DNA from: Bacilli bacterium
GTDB lineage: Bacteria > Bacillota_I > Bacilli_A > RFN20 > CAG-826
DNA length: 35,045 nucleotides
Assembly: GCA_017651565.1 (NCBI GenBank)
Contig: JAGCCQ010000077.1
Span: 1-35,045 of the forward strand
Direction: 5' to 3'
Shown: positions 7,498 through 14,571 of the stretch, piece after piece
Numbering within the stretch: the stretch's first letter is position 1
Layout of the letters: every line of letters starts with the position of its first letter
Made by a program: the position numbers and the translations under genes
The notes under the pieces: generated by a model
Database searches by the model: none
Told to the model about the DNA's origin: nothing
Seen by the model: the letters and a program-made list of their open reading frames with translations, nothing else

Positions 7498-8448
7498 AAG
7501 AAAACAAAATTAATTGGTTTAGCAACATTATTCCTCACATTAGGTGTTGCTGGCTGTTTCGGTCCAACTGAAACACCTGAAACAGAACAAACTTATGTAG
7601 GCAAAACTGAAGGTCACTACAAAATCGACTCAAAAGGTAATAAGGTATCAGAACTTGAACCACACGTTTTAGTTGATTCTGACGGTGATGCAACACATAA
7701 ACCAGTTGAACCTACTTGTGAATTAAACGGCAAAACTTATAAAGTTTGTGAAGTTTGTAAAAAGATGGTCGAACAAAGTGTTCCTGCATTAGATCACAAT
7801 TGGGTCTCAAGCACAGATCCAGCTAAGGCAGCTACTTGTACAAGAGCTGGTCTTCTTGAATGCTCAAGATGTGGAAAAACAAAAGAAACAGGAAAAGCTT
7901 TAGGCCACACATGGTCAACTAATGGAGAAGCTTTAACAGCAACTGGTAATAACGCAGCAGTTAAAAAGTACTCATGTACTGCATGTAGCGCAGCATCATA
8001 TGAAATCGATGCCAAAACTGGTAACTTCCAGTTAGCTAGTGGTAGTTCTTGGAAAAGTGGTAATAATCCTGAAAGTGGTTCAGTTAAATTAAATGGAGAT
8101 GGTCAATCATTCTCATTCACATTTAACTTACCAAATGGTTTTACAGGTAAAATGTATCAACGCGCTTTTATGGATAATTACAGCAGTAATAGTTCTAAAA
8201 AAGCATTCTATGAAACAGATAACACTGCTAACATCGAAGTTTCAGTTAATAGCAATAAAGTTGATTTATCTTCACAAAATACTGTAACTTTTGAACAATT
8301 ATTCAATGGCGAAACCAATGGTAGCGATACAGTATTCAAAGATATTCTTCTTGGAGATGTTACTTTAGGAACTGCAAATACAATCAGTTATAAGAGAGTT
8401 AAGACTTTAAATATGACTGTTTCTGCATTCATCTTCGTTCAAGATTAA
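7495..8448 (+). CDS. Short Cys-pair-repeat lipoprotein
   Basis: Lipobox GVAGC (Cys21), then an acidic linker. A cassette from about residue 33 (TYVGKTEGHYKI to ALGHTW) holds two Cys-pair units and is shared almost unchanged with the 9566 and 11349 proteins. The C-terminal half is a beta-sandwich module ending GDVTLGTANTISYKR, homologous to the end of the 11349 and 1781 proteins and to the pseudogene at 10969-11183. No catalytic residues are apparent; binding of a glycan or metal is only a guess. Monocistronic, with a split ribosome binding site before it and a terminator after it. A TATAAT at 7378-7383 with a poor -35 (TTAGTA) is a possible promoter. Confidence 0.85.
   Translation: MKKTKLIGLATLFLTLGVAGCFGPTETPETEQTYVGKTEGHYKIDSKGNKVSELEPHVLVDSDGDATHKPVEPTCELNGKTYKVCEVCKKMVEQSVPALDHNWVSSTDPAKAATCTRAGLLECSRCGKTKETGKALGHTWSTNGEALTATGNNAAVKKYSCTACSAASYEIDAKTGNFQLASGSSWKSGNNPESGSVKLNGDGQSFSFTFNLPNGFTGKMYQRAFMDNYSSNSSKKAFYETDNTANIEVSVNSNKVDLSSQNTVTFEQLFNGETNGSDTVFKDILLGDVTLGTANTISYKRVKTLNMTVSAFIFVQD
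7591..7914 (+). repeat. Cys-pair cassette, copy 1
   Basis: Coding repeat shared with 9674-9994 and 11619-11951. It encodes the EGHYKID, EPHVLVD and C-x-x-C segments up to the ALGH motif. Confidence 0.75.
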
Positions 8449-8478
8449 TAGTTAGTTTTAGGAATTTAATAGAATATT

Positions 8479-8508
8479 AAGGATACGTTATGCGTATCCT
8501 TTTTTCTT
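8479..8508 (+). terminator. Terminator after the 7495 lipoprotein gene
   Basis: AAGGATACG/CGTATCCTT stem, loop TTATG, then a T-rich run. Confidence 0.85.
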
Positions 8509-8591
8509 TTACCGGACAACGTGTAAGCGTTGGACGTTATTTAAACCACTTGCTATGCGAGTGAGACTTTAAAAGCGGTAGCGATAAGTAA

Positions 8592-8660
8592 AATAAAACC
8601 CTCCTTTGGTATAATAGGAATGCTCAATTGCCTATTCACTCATGAAAGGAGGGTTTTATT
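8592..8660 (+). promoter_or_regulatory. RBS-masking inverted repeat of tnpA
   Basis: AATAAAACCCTCCTTT (8592-8607) is the exact reverse complement of AAAGGAGGGTTTTATT (8645-8660), which ends at the tnpA ATG and contains its Shine-Dalgarno sequence. An inner hairpin AATAGG/CCTATT (8613-8618, 8631-8636) lies in the loop. A TATAAT at 8610-8615 also lies in the loop, so a transcript starting near 8622 would lack the masking arm. Only read-through transcripts would then be silenced. Confidence 0.7.
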
Positions 8661-9128
8661 ATGCCACCAAAGAATGATGACGAAAGTAGTTTATCACATA
8701 CGAGATGGAATTGCATGTTTCATATAGTCTTCACTCCGAAATATCGACGCAAGGCGATATATGCAAAGATAAGAACCGATATTGGAAAGTACATTCGGAG
8801 ATTATGCGAATATAAGGAGGTGGAAATTGTCGAAGCTCACGCGATGCCTGATCACATTCACATGCTCGTCAAGATACCACCCAAGATTAGTGTGTCATCT
8901 TTCATGGGATATCTCAAAGGGAAAAGTTCTCTCATGATTTTTGACGAGCATGCAAACCTTAAATACAATTATGGTGGTAGACACTTCTGGTCAGAAGGTT
9001 ACTACGTTTCGACCGTAGGTCTAAACAAAGAAACAATCAAAAAATACATTCAAAATCAAGAATTAGAAGATCAAGTTAAAGATAAAAGAAGTATAAAAGA
9101 ATATAAAGACCCGTTTACAGGTAAGTAA
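8661..9128 (+). CDS. tnpA: IS200/IS605 Y1 transposase TnpA
   Basis: Single-strand transposase of the HUH class, acting as a dimer that excises and inserts one DNA strand at hairpin ends. The 155 residues match the family length. The metal-binding HUH motif is H65-I-H67 within PDHIHML; the catalytic tyrosine is most likely Y129 in the helix TIKKYIQNQ. The FHIVFTPKYRRK segment near residue 20 and GRHFWSEGYY near 106 are typical. The start is the ATG directly after the masked AAAGGAGGG. Reading frame and motifs look intact, so the element may be active. Confidence 0.95.
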   Translation: MPPKNDDESSLSHTRWNCMFHIVFTPKYRRKAIYAKIRTDIGKYIRRLCEYKEVEIVEAHAMPDHIHMLVKIPPKISVSSFMGYLKGKSSLMIFDEHANLKYNYGGRHFWSEGYYVSTVGLNKETIKKYIQNQELEDQVKDKRSIKEYKDPFTGK

Positions 9129-9186
9129 GAGTGACAAAGGCAATTGGGCCAAGAAAAAAGCAGCATGCTTGCTGCTGCCAGTATCC

Positions 9187-9203
9187 AGCCTTATAGGCTT
9201 TTT
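9187..9203 (+). terminator. Terminator within the IS right end
   Basis: AGCCT-TAT-AGGCT followed by T5. Within the 437-bp stretch 9129-9565 the rest is the IS right end and the AT-rich upstream region of the 9566 gene (related to 7300-7494); no gene seen. Confidence 0.55.
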
Positions 9204-9530
9204 CGAAAAACCGCGCCTTGAAGACGCGGATTGTTATTTTTAATCATCTTATTTTTTTATGCTACTGATTTGGCAAATAAGGTTTCAAACTTTGATTATA
9301 TAAATATGATTAGTTTGCTAGAGGGGTACGGCTATTTATTTGATTCAGAAAATTTATAATGTTTATAAAATTACATATATAGCATATAAAAAATCGCAAA
9401 AAAGTCATAAATAAAAAAGCAAAAAAAACTTAACATATAGTTAGAAGAAACTAAATCATAGTTACAATAGAATTTACTCTAGCATTTGGTTTTTGCATAT
9501 GTAAGAGAAATACCATAATAAGATTCTCTG

Positions 9531-9568
9531 GAAAGGGGTAATATTTAAGTTATTACCAAAAGTGTATG
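9531..9568 (+). promoter_or_regulatory. Hairpin-split ribosome binding site (9566 gene)
   Basis: GAAAGG at 9531-9536 is followed by GGTAATA (9537-9543), loop TTTAAGT, TATTACC (9551-9557). Removing it leaves 8 nt to the ATG; no other Shine-Dalgarno sequence is present. The outer pairs are G-C here where the 1781 leader has an A-T outermost pair. Confidence 0.65.
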
Positions 9569-10549
9569 AAGAAAAAAGGATTTTTAGGTTTAACATCATT
9601 AATGCTCTTATTTGGGCTCACAGCTTGTCCATTAGGTGACGATGGAAGCGGCGGAGGAGGAGGCGAAAAGCAATCCTATGTCGGTAAAGCTGAAGGGCAT
9701 TACAAAATTGATGATAAGGGAAATAAAATATCAGAACTTGAACCACATGTTTTAGTTGATACAGATGGTGACGCTCAACATAAACCAGTTGAACCTACAT
9801 GTGAAATGAATGGTAAGACATTAAAGAAATGTTCAGTTTGTAATAAAATTGTTGAACAAGTCGTTGCTGCATTAGATCATGATTGGGTTGCAAGCTCAGA
9901 TCCAGATAAAGCTGCAACTTGTGAAAAAGCTGGACTTCAAGTTTGTTCAAGATGTGGAAAAACTAGAGAAACAGGTAAGCCATTAGGACATTCATTTAAA
10001 TCAGAAGCAACAAGCGTAGCTGCAATTACAAAAGAAGTTTGTGAAACATGCCATTCTGTTGCATATGTATTAGATACTGCAAAAACAGATTCCGGTTGGA
10101 ATGGCTCTAATGGAACTGGTGGAACAGCTTATAAGATGGGCTCTAGATCAACTGAAGAAAATGCTACATGGAATGTTGGTAGTGTTATTCCTGATGGAAC
10201 ATACGCAATTGAAATTGAATGTGAAATGACTAGTTCAAGCCATGATGGAAGATATTTCTTCAACCACGCTATTAAAGGCGTAAGTGATCCTGCATCAAGT
10301 GATAGCGATAAAGATGGCCAATCCGAAGCCCCATTTAGATATCAATTTGGCGTAAACGGAAGTACAAATTATATTAATCCTGATAACGAAAAAACATATG
10401 GCGAAAACGAAATGAGTGCTGATGAATATAAATATATTAGAGTAGTTAGCAGTTGTCAGATTACTAATTGTTCCACATTTACATTACACCATGGTAAAAT
10501 CGGTTATTCTTTAAAGATTAAAAATGTAAAATTGGTACAACAACAATAA
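9566..10549 (+). CDS. Short Cys-pair-repeat lipoprotein
   Basis: Lipobox GLTAC (Cys21), then a Gly-rich linker (GSGGGGGE). The Cys-pair cassette (about residues 37-143) is nearly the same as in the 7495 protein, but the C-terminal module differs: it matches the beta-sandwich of the 4809 protein (ATWNVGSVIPDGTYAIEIE; later IGYSLKIKNVKLV). Swapping of C-terminal modules behind a shared N-terminus suggests recombination between paralogues. No catalytic motif. No clean terminator follows; a hairpin AAACTG/CAGTTT lies at 10587-10607 without a T-run. The 3' flank is broken by IS3 and pseudogene remnants. Confidence 0.85.
   Translation: MKKKGFLGLTSLMLLFGLTACPLGDDGSGGGGGEKQSYVGKAEGHYKIDDKGNKISELEPHVLVDTDGDAQHKPVEPTCEMNGKTLKKCSVCNKIVEQVVAALDHDWVASSDPDKAATCEKAGLQVCSRCGKTRETGKPLGHSFKSEATSVAAITKEVCETCHSVAYVLDTAKTDSGWNGSNGTGGTAYKMGSRSTEENATWNVGSVIPDGTYAIEIECEMTSSSHDGRYFFNHAIKGVSDPASSDSDKDGQSEAPFRYQFGVNGSTNYINPDNEKTYGENEMSADEYKYIRVVSSCQITNCSTFTLHHGKIGYSLKIKNVKLVQQQ
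9674..9994 (+). repeat. Cys-pair cassette, copy 2
   Basis: Second coding copy of the cassette at 7591-7914, closest to copy 1. Confidence 0.75.
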
Positions 10550-10626
10550 TTGAACATTTATCTCAAAAAAGCGTTGGAATAAAACTGATGGGTACCCAGT
10601 TTCCTAGATATTGAATTTTTGTTAAC

Positions 10627-10945
10627 TGGATTATATCATAAGGCTAACATGGATGCTTCCCTAAACTTAGATGGAGGCATCCGTTTTGTTTTGCTTTTAA
10701 TCCGATGGTTACTGTAATAATTAATATATTCCGTAACTGCTTTCTTAAACTGATCGAATGTTTTAAATTCTGATTCATGGCCATAAAACATTTCGTTTTT
10801 CATTATTCCAAAGAAAGATTCCATTATGCAGTTATCAATACAGTTTCCCTTTCTTGACATTGACTGAATAATGCCTTTTTACTTAAGTCTTTGTTGGTAA
10901 TAATTATGTTGATATTGCCAACCCATATCACATAGAGAAGAGAAA
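10627..10945 (-). pseudogene. IS3-family transposase (OrfB) C-terminal remnant
   Basis: Read on the - strand, the segment gives a DDE transposase C-terminus: GWQYQHNYYQQRLK, then an in-frame TAA at about 10882-10884, then KGIIQSMSRKGNCIDN, ESFFGIMKNEMFYG and the terminal YINYYSNHRIKSK region, ending at a TGA at 10636-10638. These are hallmark IS3/IS150-group motifs. The N-terminal half and OrfA are absent and homology fades upstream of about 10945. The element is dead through truncation and a nonsense mutation, probably GAA to TAA. A possible IS end (TGGATTATAT) begins at about 10627. Confidence 0.85.
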
Positions 10946-10968
10946 ACTTTTTACGAGACTGATAATGT

Positions 10969-11183
10969 CTGCAATATTGAAGTTAAAGTAAATAATTCTA
11001 TTTTGATATGTCAGCGCTAAGTGAAGTTACGTTTGACGATTTGTTTGGTGACGTTTTAATGGTAATAATACTGCTACAAAAGATGTATTCTTGGAGATGT
11101 TACTTTAGATAAAACAATGCAATCATTTATAAAAGAGTTAAAAGATGGAACATGTTTGTTTCTGCTTTGTCTTTATTCTAGAT
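10969..11183 (+). pseudogene. Decayed 3' end of a Cys-repeat lipoprotein paralogue
   Basis: Translated in shifting frames, the segment reads NIEVKVNNS, then DMSALSEVTFDDLFGD, then LGDVTL, then NAIIYKRVKRWNMFVSA. This follows the order of the C-terminal module of the 7495 protein (NIEVSVNSN, TVTFEQLFNG, LGDVTLG, NTISYKRVKTLNMTVSAF). At least three frameshifts are needed, so it is not expressed. The rest of the gene is missing and the adjacent IS3 remnant probably removed it. The remainder of the gap to 11348 is AT-rich, with only a TATAAT at 11318-11323. Confidence 0.8.
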
Positions 11184-11348
11184 TAATAATCATAAAATGG
11201 TTTTTGCCATTGTATGGCATCTAGTAATCCAATATAGTCAGATTGAATCAAACAAAACTGCAAGATTGTCTTGCTAATTTTCACATTTTTTTAACTTTTA
11301 TAAATATATAACTCATATATAATGTATAAGGTAAAAAAGGAGATTATT

Positions 11349-14300
11349 ATGCAAAAGAAATATAAATTAATAACTTTGGCATTATCATCATTTCTTTTAT
11401 TAGGCTGTCAACCTTCTGGAAATGAGAATCATACTCATAAATATAGTGATATTTGGTCTCGCGATAGTGAAGAACATTATCACTCTTGTACAGTCCAAGG
11501 ATGTAATAGCAAATCAGATAACGAACCTCATTCCTTTGGTGACGATGGTAAATGCACTGTTTGTGGATTTTACGATAAAACTAAAGTAAAAAATTCTGAT
11601 GAAGATCCAAGTGTAATAGCTTATGCTGCCACAAGCGAAGGCCATTATAGAGTTGACTCTAAAGGAAACAAAATTTCTGAATTAGAAGAACATGTTCTAG
11701 TAGATTCAGAAGGAGATGCAACACATGTTCCAGCAGCTGCTACATGTACTCGAGCAGGAAAAAGCTATAAGCAATGTAGCGTTTGCGAAAGAATGGTTGA
11801 AGAAACAATTCCAGCATTAAATCATGACTTTGTGGTTGATCAATCAAGAAGTGATTTAGCAACTTGCACAACTAAAGGAAGAACTTTTTCAAAATGTAGT
11901 AGATGCGAAGAAACTAAGGTTGAAGAGACTTCTGCTTTAGGACATGATTGGGACGAATGGAATATCATTCAACAAGCTTCAACTACTGAAAAAGGTTCTA
12001 AATCAAGAAGATGTAAACGTTGTGAACTAGTTGAAACGGTTGAAATTGAGAAACTTCCTGATATTCACTTCCATACTTTCGGAACAGCATGGAATCATGA
12101 TGGAAATATGCACTGGCATGATGCTACATGTGGACATAATGTTCGCGGAAGCGAAGAACCACACTCATATGGAGATTGGACAACTGTTGTTGCTCCTACT
12201 GAAACAGAAAATGGTTCAAAGAGAAAGACTTGCGAAATTTGTGGATATTATGTTGAGGAAACAATTCCAGCAACTGGTGTAGTAAGTAATGCATTCTCAT
12301 TCAATAGTGATATTACTACTGCTCAAAAGATTCATACTACTGATCAAGAAAACTTCCTTAAATATAATAAGGAATATTACAATATCACTAGTTCTGAATT
12401 GAATAGTTATAATGCAATAGGAACTTCTGAACACTCATTCCCTAATCAAGTTTCTTTAACTTGGAATTATACTGTTCCTTCGGGAAAAACAATTAAAAAT
12501 TACTCTATTATCACTGGCCAAGAAGCTGACTTAAGTGATGGTTATACTATTGTTGGTACTTCTGCAAAGAGCATTAGCTTCTATAATCCATTCCTTGGCA
12601 CTAACTACTTTAAAGTAGTTGCTAACTTTACAGATAATACTAGTGAAGTTTCACCAATTAAAACTTTCTTAGTTGATGCAACTGCTCCTAGAAACGTCAA
12701 AATTGACAATATGAGCAACTGTAGAGATATGGGTGGTAGAACTAACGTTTCTGGTGGAAAGATTAGACAAGGTTTAATCTATAGAACTGCTGAAACAGGT
12801 AGCAACCCAAGTAACGCAATTAAAGAAGAAATGATTAATAGATTTAAACTTAAATCTGAAATCTATGTTAAAGATGGTGGTGGCAGTTCTTCCCCATTAG
12901 GCAGTAGCGTTCAATTCTTCAACTGTTCAATGGACTATGGTGCAACTCCATATTCAAATATGTGTAGAAACGCTGAAAGATTAAGAAAAGTTTTCTCAGT
13001 CTTAGGTGATGTAAATAACTACCCACTCTTCTATCACTGCCGTATTGGTACAGATAGAACTGGTATTTGTGGCGTCGCTATTAATGGTGTATTAGGTGTT
13101 CCATTTAACGAAGTTATTCAAGATTATGCATTCTCTAACTTTGGTCAAATTGATGGCCAAAGATATGCTCATAAATCAAGCGATCCTAATGGTGACGATT
13201 GTGCTAAGTATATTGACGAAATCTTAGCTATGCCAGGTAAGAACTTCCAAGAACAAACAATTTACTACTTATTAACAATTGGCGTTCCTGCAAAAACTAT
13301 TCAAAATGTTATTAACATTATGACAGTTGGCAATAAAGTTACTGTTCCTACAGATATCGTTGTTGCTAATGGAGATACTTTAGGCGTTAAAGGCGGTAGC
13401 AAAAAGACTTCAACAGATTATACTAACCCAGATACTTATTATGAAATTAAAGGTGCATCTCAAAATGTTAACTTTAGATATGATATGGATGAATCAAAAG
13501 AAGTTACTGTTGTTGCATATTTAGGCAGTACAGATTCTTCAAGTAGCAAAAAGTTAGCTGGTGGTATTGATCTCAAAATCGATGGTGTTTCACAAACAAT
13601 CAGTAACACTAAGACATACTACTTGGCTGGATTTGGTAGAACTCAACAAGCTAGCAGAACTGGTTATATGTTTAACATCCTTGGCAAATTTAATTTAACA
13701 TCAGGATCACATAATATTACTGTTGCTGGTAAGAACTCAGATAAATTCAATATTGGTAGTATTGCAATTATTGGAGCATCTGGAACTGCTTATGAAGGCG
13801 AAAGCGGCGAAGGCGAAAATGGTGGCAATGGTGGTGAACAAACACATACACATGCGTTTGGCACAGAAACTAATATGCCAGCAGCAAATGGCGCTATGGC
13901 TTACGGCGCTTCAACATGTTCATGTGGTGCTAAGAGAATTTCTATGGTAGCTACAGACGGTTCGTTTGCTAGTGGGTCTTCGAATAAGAACGGAACCCCA
14001 AATGGATGGTTAAAACTTAATTCAAACAATAACTCCATTTCTTATAATTTCAATGTTCCAACAACTAAAGTGACTATTGGTGTTGAAGCATGTATGGATT
14101 CTTGGTCAGGCAGTGGTAACAAAGTCAAGACAATTTATTCTGGAACATCAAATAATTCAAGCCCAAATATTGAATTCAGTGTTGGAAGCAATAAACTTGA
14201 TCTTTCTAAATGGCAAGATGTTGAATATCAAGAAATTTTCCCTGATGATAATCCAGTTGCAAGCAATCACTCTGGCTCAGCTATAGTTGAATTAGGAGAA

Positions 14301-14396
14301 ATTGCTACTACAAGTGGTTTGAATACTTTAACTATTAAAAGATTAGCAAGCTATAATTTAATCATTAGAAATGTTTATATTATTTATAATGCTTAA
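11349..14396 (+). CDS. Large surface lipoprotein with Cys/His modules and a PTP-like phosphatase domain
   Basis: Start at 11349, preceded by AAAGGAG; an in-frame ATG at 11322 lies upstream of that site. Lipobox LLLGC (Cys20). Order of parts: a His/Trp/Cys module beginning HTHKYSDIW; the Cys-pair cassette (about 91-200); a second His/Trp/Cys module beginning HFHTFGTAW; a fibronectin-III-like domain (about 350-455); a PTP-like phosphatase domain (about 458-660) with NCRDMGGR and the P-loop HCRIGTDRTG (C564, D569, R570); a carbohydrate-binding-like module; a Gly/Glu linker; and the C-terminal module shared with the 1781 protein. The P-loop fits the secreted Y_phosphatase3/MptpB type. The usual DLR motif is replaced by an unrelated sequence (YVKDGGG), so activity or substrate may be altered. 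Monocistronic. Confidence 0.85.
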   Translation: MQKKYKLITLALSSFLLLGCQPSGNENHTHKYSDIWSRDSEEHYHSCTVQGCNSKSDNEPHSFGDDGKCTVCGFYDKTKVKNSDEDPSVIAYAATSEGHYRVDSKGNKISELEEHVLVDSEGDATHVPAAATCTRAGKSYKQCSVCERMVEETIPALNHDFVVDQSRSDLATCTTKGRTFSKCSRCEETKVEETSALGHDWDEWNIIQQASTTEKGSKSRRCKRCELVETVEIEKLPDIHFHTFGTAWNHDGNMHWHDATCGHNVRGSEEPHSYGDWTTVVAPTETENGSKRKTCEICGYYVEETIPATGVVSNAFSFNSDITTAQKIHTTDQENFLKYNKEYYNITSSELNSYNAIGTSEHSFPNQVSLTWNYTVPSGKTIKNYSIITGQEADLSDGYTIVGTSAKSISFYNPFLGTNYFKVVANFTDNTSEVSPIKTFLVDATAPRNVKIDNMSNCRDMGGRTNVSGGKIRQGLIYRTAETGSNPSNAIKEEMINRFKLKSEIYVKDGGGSSSPLGSSVQFFNCSMDYGATPYSNMCRNAERLRKVFSVLGDVNNYPLFYHCRIGTDRTGICGVAINGVLGVPFNEVIQDYAFSNFGQIDGQRYAHKSSDPNGDDCAKYIDEILAMPGKNFQEQTIYYLLTIGVPAKTIQNVINIMTVGNKVTVPTDIVVANGDTLGVKGGSKKTSTDYTNPDTYYEIKGASQNVNFRYDMDESKEVTVVAYLGSTDSSSSKKLAGGIDLKIDGVSQTISNTKTYYLAGFGRTQQASRTGYMFNILGKFNLTSGSHNITVAGKNSDKFNIGSIAIIGASGTAYEGESGEGENGGNGGEQTHTHAFGTETNMPAANGAMAYGASTCSCGAKRISMVATDGSFASGSSNKNGTPNGWLKLNSNNNSISYNFNVPTTKVTIGVEACMDSWSGSGNKVKTIYSGTSNNSSPNIEFSVGSNKLDLSKWQDVEYQEIFPDDNPVASNHSGSAIVELGEIATTSGLNTLTIKRLASYNLIIRNVYIIYNA
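11619..11951 (+). repeat. Cys-pair cassette, copy 3
   Basis: Third, more diverged coding copy of the cassette at 7591-7914, here inside the phosphatase lipoprotein. Confidence 0.7.
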
Positions 14397-14443
14397 ACTA
14401 TCAATAATTAGATTGTAGATACTAATTAATGTAATTAATTAAG

Positions 14444-14478
14444 AACTGGTCGCGAAAAAGACGCGATCAGTTTTTTTC
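14444..14478 (+). terminator. Terminator after the 11349 phosphatase gene
   Basis: 11-bp stem AACTGGTCGCG/CGCGATCAGTT (one G-U), then a T-run. Confidence 0.9.
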
Positions 14479-14518
14479 ATTTTCTTAACGAAATCACTAA
14501 AAAATAGTTAAATAATCG

Positions 14519-14545
14519 TTTACAATATAATTGTATTTTTATACT
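14519..14545 (+). promoter_or_regulatory. Possible promoter of the 14572 gene
   Basis: TTTACA at 14519 and TATACT at 14540-14545 (15-bp spacer); a TATAAT at 14526 is an alternative -10. A perfect palindrome TAACCGGTTA at 14549-14558 lies between it and the ribosome binding site and could be an operator. Confidence 0.4.
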
Positions 14546-14571
14546 CTATAACCGGTTAAGGAGGCAAAACT

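Larger units (their letters stand above)
8510..9235 (+). mobile_element. IS200/IS605-family insertion sequence (tnpA only)
   Basis: A Y1-HUH transposase gene is flanked by subterminal hairpins and not by classical inverted repeats, as expected for this family. On the left are CAACG/CGTTG (8517-8532) and CACTTGC/GCGAGTG (8547-8563); on the right are AGCAGCA/TGCTGCT (9159-9176), AGCCT/AGGCT with T5 (9187-9203) and CCGCG/CGCGG (9211-9229). There is no tnpB. It sits directly behind the terminator of the 7495 gene. Ends are approximate because the family makes no target duplication. Confidence 0.7.
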
